A stretch of DNA of 64,000 bases from Thermogemmatispora tikiterensis (GTDB taxonomy: Bacteria; Chloroflexota; Ktedonobacteria; Ktedonobacterales; Ktedonobacteraceae). The stretch is from contig NZ_MCIF01000002.1 of assembly GCF_003268475.1 (NCBI RefSeq), forward strand, positions 3,087,382 to 3,151,381, written 5' to 3'. A program made the position numbers and the translations under genes. The notes beneath the pieces are model-generated. The model searched no databases and had not been told where the DNA came from. It saw nothing but the letters and a program-made list of their open reading frames with translations. Shown here one piece after another: positions 60,155 to 64,000 of the stretch (the first letter of the stretch is position 1; every line of letters starts with the position of its first letter).

Positions 60155-60736
60155 ATGGGAGAAGTCTACCTGCTCACGGGAGAGCCAGGAAGTGGCAAGA
60201 CGACAGCCATCAAGAAGGTGGTTGCGGCGCTCGGCCCCGAGCACTGCGGCGGCTTCTATACCGAGGAGGTACGTGTCTCTGGCCAGCGCACCGGTTTTGA
60301 AATCGTCACCCTCGACGGGCAGCGCGGCCTGCTCGCCAGCACGAGCCATAGCAGCCCGCACCGTGTGGGCCGCTACGGCGTCGATCTGACGGCACTGGAG
60401 TCGCTGGGCCTGGCAGCCATCCAGCATGCTCTCCAGACACGTCCCGTCGTCATCATCGATGAGATCGGGCCTATGGAACTGCTCTCGCCGGCCTTTCGCG
60501 AAGCCGTCAGCGCCGTTCTGGAGAGTTCCAGGACACTCGTCGGCACTATTGTTCTGCGGCCCTATCCCTGGGCCGATGAGCTGAAGCAGCGACCCGGTAC
60601 CCGCCTCTTGGAACTTACCTCTACCAATCGTGATCAGCTGACTGAGCAGCTGGTCACCTCTCTGCAGCAAAAACTGAACGAGCAAGGTATGCTAGTGATG
60701 AGAGGGGAGGAGAAAGAGCAACAGCAAAAGACCTGA
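60155..60736 (+). CDS. THEP1-type nucleoside-triphosphatase
   Basis: The 193-residue P-loop NTPase of the COG1618/THEP1 family has Walker A GEPGSGKT (9-16), GGFYTEEVRVSGQRTGFEIVTLDG (in outline), Walker B VVIIDE (98-103) and IDEIGPMELLSPAF. These hydrolyse NTPs, and their biological role is poorly known. It starts 30 bases after the caspase stop with GGAAGGAGAAGGG upstream, and ends 33 bases before the CHAT gene, so it is likely co-transcribed with both. Confidence 0.92.
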   Translation: MGEVYLLTGEPGSGKTTAIKKVVAALGPEHCGGFYTEEVRVSGQRTGFEIVTLDGQRGLLASTSHSSPHRVGRYGVDLTALESLGLAAIQHALQTRPVVIIDEIGPMELLSPAFREAVSAVLESSRTLVGTIVLRPYPWADELKQRPGTRLLELTSTNRDQLTEQLVTSLQQKLNEQGMLVMRGEEKEQQQKT

Positions 60737-60769
60737 TCTATTGTGGGGTACGTTCCAAAGGAGGTCACT

Positions 60770-63610
60770 GTGACTGGCACCCTGGTCGCCAGTCGGGCAG
60801 AGTTAGGCCCAGAGCTATCGCTCCGCTGGGGAGGGACACCGGCTATGGAGACGATCCATAAGGCCCGCAGCTATCGACCGGCTAGTAGCCCTATTGAAGC
60901 CTGGGAACGGGCGGGAGAGCGCTTGCGCATCTTGCTGGTGGTTAGCTCACCAATTGATGAGCCAGTACGGATCAATGCCGAACTTGAGATTCAGGAGATC
61001 TATCGCCAGCTTCTGTGGTCACGCGTGCCAGCGGCTCTCATTCGCTTGCATCCGCCAACCTGGCGCTTCTTGCAGGCCACATTGCACGCCCGCCCTTTTG
61101 ACATCGTCCATATTATTGGCCATGCCCGCAGCAGCAAACTGCAGCTTGAGCAGGAAGATGGAAGCAGCGATTGGGTAGCAGCCGCTGAGTTAGCGGCCCT
61201 CTTTCAGGATACACGAGTGGGACTGGTGGTGCTTAATAGCTGCAGCAGCGAGCTCCTGGGCGATGAGCTGGTCAGGCAGGGTGTGCCAGCAGTAATGGCA
61301 ACAACCCGCCAGTTGCATAGCGAAACTGCTACCGTGCTGGCCAGCTCGCTTTATGCAGCGCTGGCCCGTGGTACCAGCCTGAAAGAGGCGTTGGAGTTCA
61401 TGCGGAGAACCCTACAGCGGGAGCCTCGCCTGCCAGCGGCCCAGGATGAGATAGTGACGCTGCTCGGCCCCGGCGCCGAGGAGCCATTAGGCCCAGCCCT
61501 GCCTGTGGGCGACCCTGAGTATTTCCCCTGTGAGCCATCTCATAACCTGCCCGCTGCGCGGGCGCGCAGCTTCTGCGACCGCGTCCACGAACTGCAACGT
61601 CTGGCCGCGCTTCTGAGCAGTGGCCCCTCTCCTTTCATCGGCCTGATCGGCCTGGCCGGCAGCGGTAAGTCAACCCTGGCGATTGAACTGGCCCATCGCT
61701 ATAGCTGGCGCTTCACACGCGGGATTGCCTACGCCTCGCTGCGCCGGATGCGCCCGTTCGATTTAGCCGGATTGCTGACCCATCTCGATTGGGGCTTAGA
61801 AGAAGCCAGCGGCAGCCGCCAGCGCGGCCTCGCCCTCTACGAAATGGGACGCGGCCCCCTCCTGCTTGTCCTCGATGACCTGGAAGAGGCGACGCCGGCG
61901 GAGATCGAGGACCTCTGCGACCTGCTGAGCGCCTGGGACACTTCTCTGGGAGGCCGGGCGCTCCTGCTCATGCGCCATCGCCGCCCCGAATTTGAGCAAC
62001 TGTTGCAGACCAATTGGCTCACCGTGGGCCAGCTCCCCGCCCAGGCAGCCTACGAGTTCGTCGAAGAGCGCCTGGGCGGCAAGGAGATCGCTCGCGTGCA
62101 GCTGGGCCGCCGCCTGCAAGAGCTGCCACGCCTCTGCTACTACCATCCCAAGCTCATGACCCTGGCTACCTCGGCCCTCCAGCTGGGTATTCCCTGGCAG
62201 GAGCTGGCCACTCAGCTCCGACAGCTCTCCGGTAAACCTCTCCAGCAAATGGAGCAACTCTTGCATTTGACGATTGCCCGCGTGACCAGAGAGTCGCCGC
62301 TGGCCAGCCAGTTCCTCGAATGCTGGCCGGTCTTCTCTGAAGCCTCCTCAGAATCCGCCTGGCGCTTTATCCAGGCCGGCAGGCTCCCCCAACCAGGTGA
62401 GAGCCTCTGGCAACAGCAAAATGAGGCCCTGGAAGCGATCCAGCGCGCCGCTATCCTGGAACGAGCAGAAGGCCCTGGCGGCCTGCAGTGTCGCATGCAT
62501 CCCCTCGTCAGCGATTACCTGCGTCTTCATTGCTGGCAGGCCCTTTCTCAAGCCAAACGCGCCGAATACCAGCGCCGTCATCTCCTCTTTTATATAGAAG
62601 CATATCGATCAAAAGAAGGAATAGAGGCTGAGCTGCTATTTGACTGGGACAACATTACCCTGGCGGTCGAGAGGGCGCGCAACCTGGGTCTGTGGCAGGA
62701 CCTGCTTGCCCTGGCAGAAGAACTGGTGGGAGAGAGAGGGACACCACTGCTGAAGCGCCACCAGCTGAAGCAGGCGTTGCAGATCCTGGAGGTAGCCCTG
62801 GAGGCCGCGCAGCAGCTCAAGCAGTCTCTGCAGGAAGCGCGCTTCCTGCTCCAGCGCGGCATCTGTCGTTATCGCCTGGCGGAGTACCAGCTAGCTTACC
62901 AGGATGTGGCAGCCAGCCTGCAGCTGGCCCGGCAGTCTACTGACGCAGTGCTGATCAGTGCGGCGGAGTTGGAACTTGGTCGCGTCTGCTATCGGCTGAC
63001 GCGCTATGACGAGGCAGAAGAGCACTTTGAGGCCGTGCGCGCGCAGGCGGCGGCCAGAAGAGATCTCTGGCAGGAAGCAGCCGCATTGCATGAGCTAGGG
63101 CGGCTGGCCTACCGCCGGCATCAGTTCGAGCGTGCTGTGCAGTTGCTTGCTGAGGCTCGACGACTGCGCGAACAGCTGGGCGATCAGGAGGGCCTGGCCC
63201 GCACGCTGCACGAGCAGGGGCGCCTTCAGCACGAGCTGGCTTTGCGCAGCCAGGAACCAGCCAAACTGGATGAAGCCGAATCCCTCTATCTACTCAGCCT
63301 GAGCCTGCGCCAGCAGATGGGTGATCGCGTAGGTGAACAGGCTACGCTCCATCAGTTGGGTCTGCTGGCCTTCCATCGCGGCAACCTGTCACAAGCCAAC
63401 GCCTACTATGCAGAGTCGATGCAGCTCGCCCATGAGCTGAACGACCGCTTCTGGATCGTCCACAATCAGTTTCGCTCGGCCCGCCTCCTCTGGTACCAGG
63501 GCCAGCGGCAGGAAGCCCTTTCTCAGGCTCAGGAAGCGCTGGCGCTCTGCCGCCTGCTGGGCATTGGCCTGGAGAGGGAGATCGAAGAATGGCTTCGGGC
63601 ACCAGCATAA
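60770..63610 (+). CDS. CHAT protease - NB-ARC ATPase - TPR protein
   Basis: I choose the GTG at 60770 with AAAGGAGG 5 bases upstream (946 residues). The N-terminal CHAT domain (about 50-240) has DIVHIIGHARSSK with catalytic-type His118 and LVVLNSCSSELLGD with Cys158. Next comes an NB-ARC/STAND ATPase (about 265-560) with Walker A GLAGSGKST (294-302), Walker B LLLVLDD (364-370) and FLECWPVF-type winged helix. The C-terminal part (from about 660) is a helical TPR array with repeats such as AAALHELGRLAYRRHQFERAVQLLAEA and TLHQLGLLAFHRGNLSQANAYYAES. Family knowledge: the TPRs sense a signal, the NTPase oligomerises and the protease acts. Confidence 0.88.
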   Translation: MTGTLVASRAELGPELSLRWGGTPAMETIHKARSYRPASSPIEAWERAGERLRILLVVSSPIDEPVRINAELEIQEIYRQLLWSRVPAALIRLHPPTWRFLQATLHARPFDIVHIIGHARSSKLQLEQEDGSSDWVAAAELAALFQDTRVGLVVLNSCSSELLGDELVRQGVPAVMATTRQLHSETATVLASSLYAALARGTSLKEALEFMRRTLQREPRLPAAQDEIVTLLGPGAEEPLGPALPVGDPEYFPCEPSHNLPAARARSFCDRVHELQRLAALLSSGPSPFIGLIGLAGSGKSTLAIELAHRYSWRFTRGIAYASLRRMRPFDLAGLLTHLDWGLEEASGSRQRGLALYEMGRGPLLLVLDDLEEATPAEIEDLCDLLSAWDTSLGGRALLLMRHRRPEFEQLLQTNWLTVGQLPAQAAYEFVEERLGGKEIARVQLGRRLQELPRLCYYHPKLMTLATSALQLGIPWQELATQLRQLSGKPLQQMEQLLHLTIARVTRESPLASQFLECWPVFSEASSESAWRFIQAGRLPQPGESLWQQQNEALEAIQRAAILERAEGPGGLQCRMHPLVSDYLRLHCWQALSQAKRAEYQRRHLLFYIEAYRSKEGIEAELLFDWDNITLAVERARNLGLWQDLLALAEELVGERGTPLLKRHQLKQALQILEVALEAAQQLKQSLQEARFLLQRGICRYRLAEYQLAYQDVAASLQLARQSTDAVLISAAELELGRVCYRLTRYDEAEEHFEAVRAQAAARRDLWQEAAALHELGRLAYRRHQFERAVQLLAEARRLREQLGDQEGLARTLHEQGRLQHELALRSQEPAKLDEAESLYLLSLSLRQQMGDRVGEQATLHQLGLLAFHRGNLSQANAYYAESMQLAHELNDRFWIVHNQFRSARLLWYQGQRQEALSQAQEALALCRLLGIGLEREIEEWLRAPA

Positions 63611-63625
63611 CGGTGGGTAGCGCAC

Positions 63626-63655
63626 TTGTCTAACAAACTACCGTTCAGGTATCAT
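63626..63655 (+). promoter_or_regulatory. Possible promoter of the SWIM gene
   Basis: TTGTCT (63626-63631), 18 bases, TATCAT (63650-63655). A hairpin GGTAG/CTACC overlaps it. It lies about 100 bases before the next gene, so that gene could be separately expressed. Match is moderate. Confidence 0.4.
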
Positions 63656-63756
63656 GAAGAGAGAGATGTCCATGTTACTCGGCCAACCTGCTACGGTCAA
63701 CGGGCAGGAGCAGGAGAGCAGGTAGTCTCTGCCAGTCATGACAGGAGTAGTTTCTG

Positions 63757-64000
63757 ATGCAAGATGAGCAGCTACAGCGCAAGCAAATGAAGGCAGCGAA
63801 CTACGCCCAGCAGCCGGAGCGTTTCACCTTGCTAGAGATCAAGCTGCAGATGCGCTCGACTCATGGTGTGCGCCTGATCAGCTATGCGGAAGGAGACTGG
63901 CACTGCACCTGCGACTTTTATCGCGAGCGCGGGACCTGTAGCCATATTATGGCGGCAGAGCAGCTACTTGGCTCCCTCATTCCCCTGCCGACCGACACCA
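63757..64000 (+). CDS. SWIM zinc-finger protein, partial (3' end outside the window)
   Basis: The frame from the ATG at 63757 is open to the window edge (81 residues visible). It contains CTCDFYRERGTCSHIMAAEQLL: Cys50, Cys52, Cys61 and His63 fit the SWIM pattern C-x-C-x(n)-C-x-H. An AGGAGT site lies 10-15 bases upstream. SWIM domains bind DNA or partner proteins. The rest of the protein is not in the window. It lies 146 bases after the CHAT gene. Confidence 0.75.
   Translation, partial: MQDEQLQRKQMKAANYAQQPERFTLLEIKLQMRSTHGVRLISYAEGDWHCTCDFYRERGTCSHIMAAEQLLGSLIPLPTDT

Noticed and set aside
63666..63725. 19-codon frame before the SWIM gene as a leader peptide
   Set aside because: Only a weak purine-rich site, no attenuator structure and no codon bias for regulation.
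1..64000. tRNA, rRNA, CRISPR arrays, insertion sequences or prophage integrase genes
   Set aside because: I looked for T-arm-like GTTCGA blocks, regular direct repeats and transposase or integrase motifs and found none that hold up; the Baseplate-J protein is membrane-anchored and has no other tail genes around it.

Overview
The window looks like chromosomal DNA of a GC-rich Chloroflexota bacterium, most likely a Ktedonobacteria/Thermogemmatispora-type organism. This rests on the gene mix rather than on a marker gene: a Baseplate-J-like surface protein next to an FtsA-like ATPase, stand-alone NB-ARC/TPR proteins, WD40/PD40 lipoproteins, and many short lineage-specific membrane proteins. I see no rRNA, tRNA, CRISPR array or insertion sequence.

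1-9.6 kb: lytic transglycosylase; glmS preceded by what reads as a glmS self-cleaving ribozyme; nadE; a CoxG-like protein; a CPA1 cation/proton antiporter with a promoter-plus-terminator leader; and a lipoprotein. 9.8-14.6 kb: a minus-strand phenylacetyl-CoA epoxidase operon in the order paaA, paaD (MIP18 half), paaB, paaC, paaD (zinc-ribbon half), enoyl-CoA hydratase, truncated enoyl-CoA hydratase. It has a good promoter with a 20-bp palindrome over the predicted start. No paaE reductase is present. 14.6-23.4 kb: M16 peptidase with an altered zinc site, acyl-CoA dehydrogenase, Mrr-like nuclease, and a HAD phosphatase - dnaA - ridA cluster followed by a Ser/Thr kinase.

23.4-42.6 kb: TolB-like lipoprotein, LCP protein, NB-ARC/TPR protein, fmt, two tiny membrane proteins (one of 59 aa), a ruvX-mltG-uppP operon, an FtsA-like ATPase plus a large Baseplate-J protein, and alaS. 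42.9-56.7 kb: polynucleotide-kinase-like P-loop protein plus HAD hydrolase, small HTH protein, rsmD cluster, glucosaminidase, FtsH-like protease without a periplasmic domain, GT39 glycosyltransferase, a 36-aa membrane protein, a membrane-fused spermidine-synthase-like protein and a cyclase. Cell-wall functions recur through the window (glmS, transglycosylases, uppP, LCP, glucosaminidase).

56.8-64 kb: glnA, then the most interesting region. An excisionase-type HTH regulator with an apparently leaderless promoter is followed, after an AT-rich spacer, by a tight run of a caspase-like peptidase, a THEP1-type NTPase, a CHAT protease - NB-ARC - TPR protein, and a SWIM zinc-finger gene that runs off the window. 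A degenerate 29-bp element occurs upstream of both the regulator and the caspase gene (23 of 29 positions identical). This combination of two protease folds of the caspase/separase clan with a STAND NTPase looks like a regulated cell-death or conflict system.
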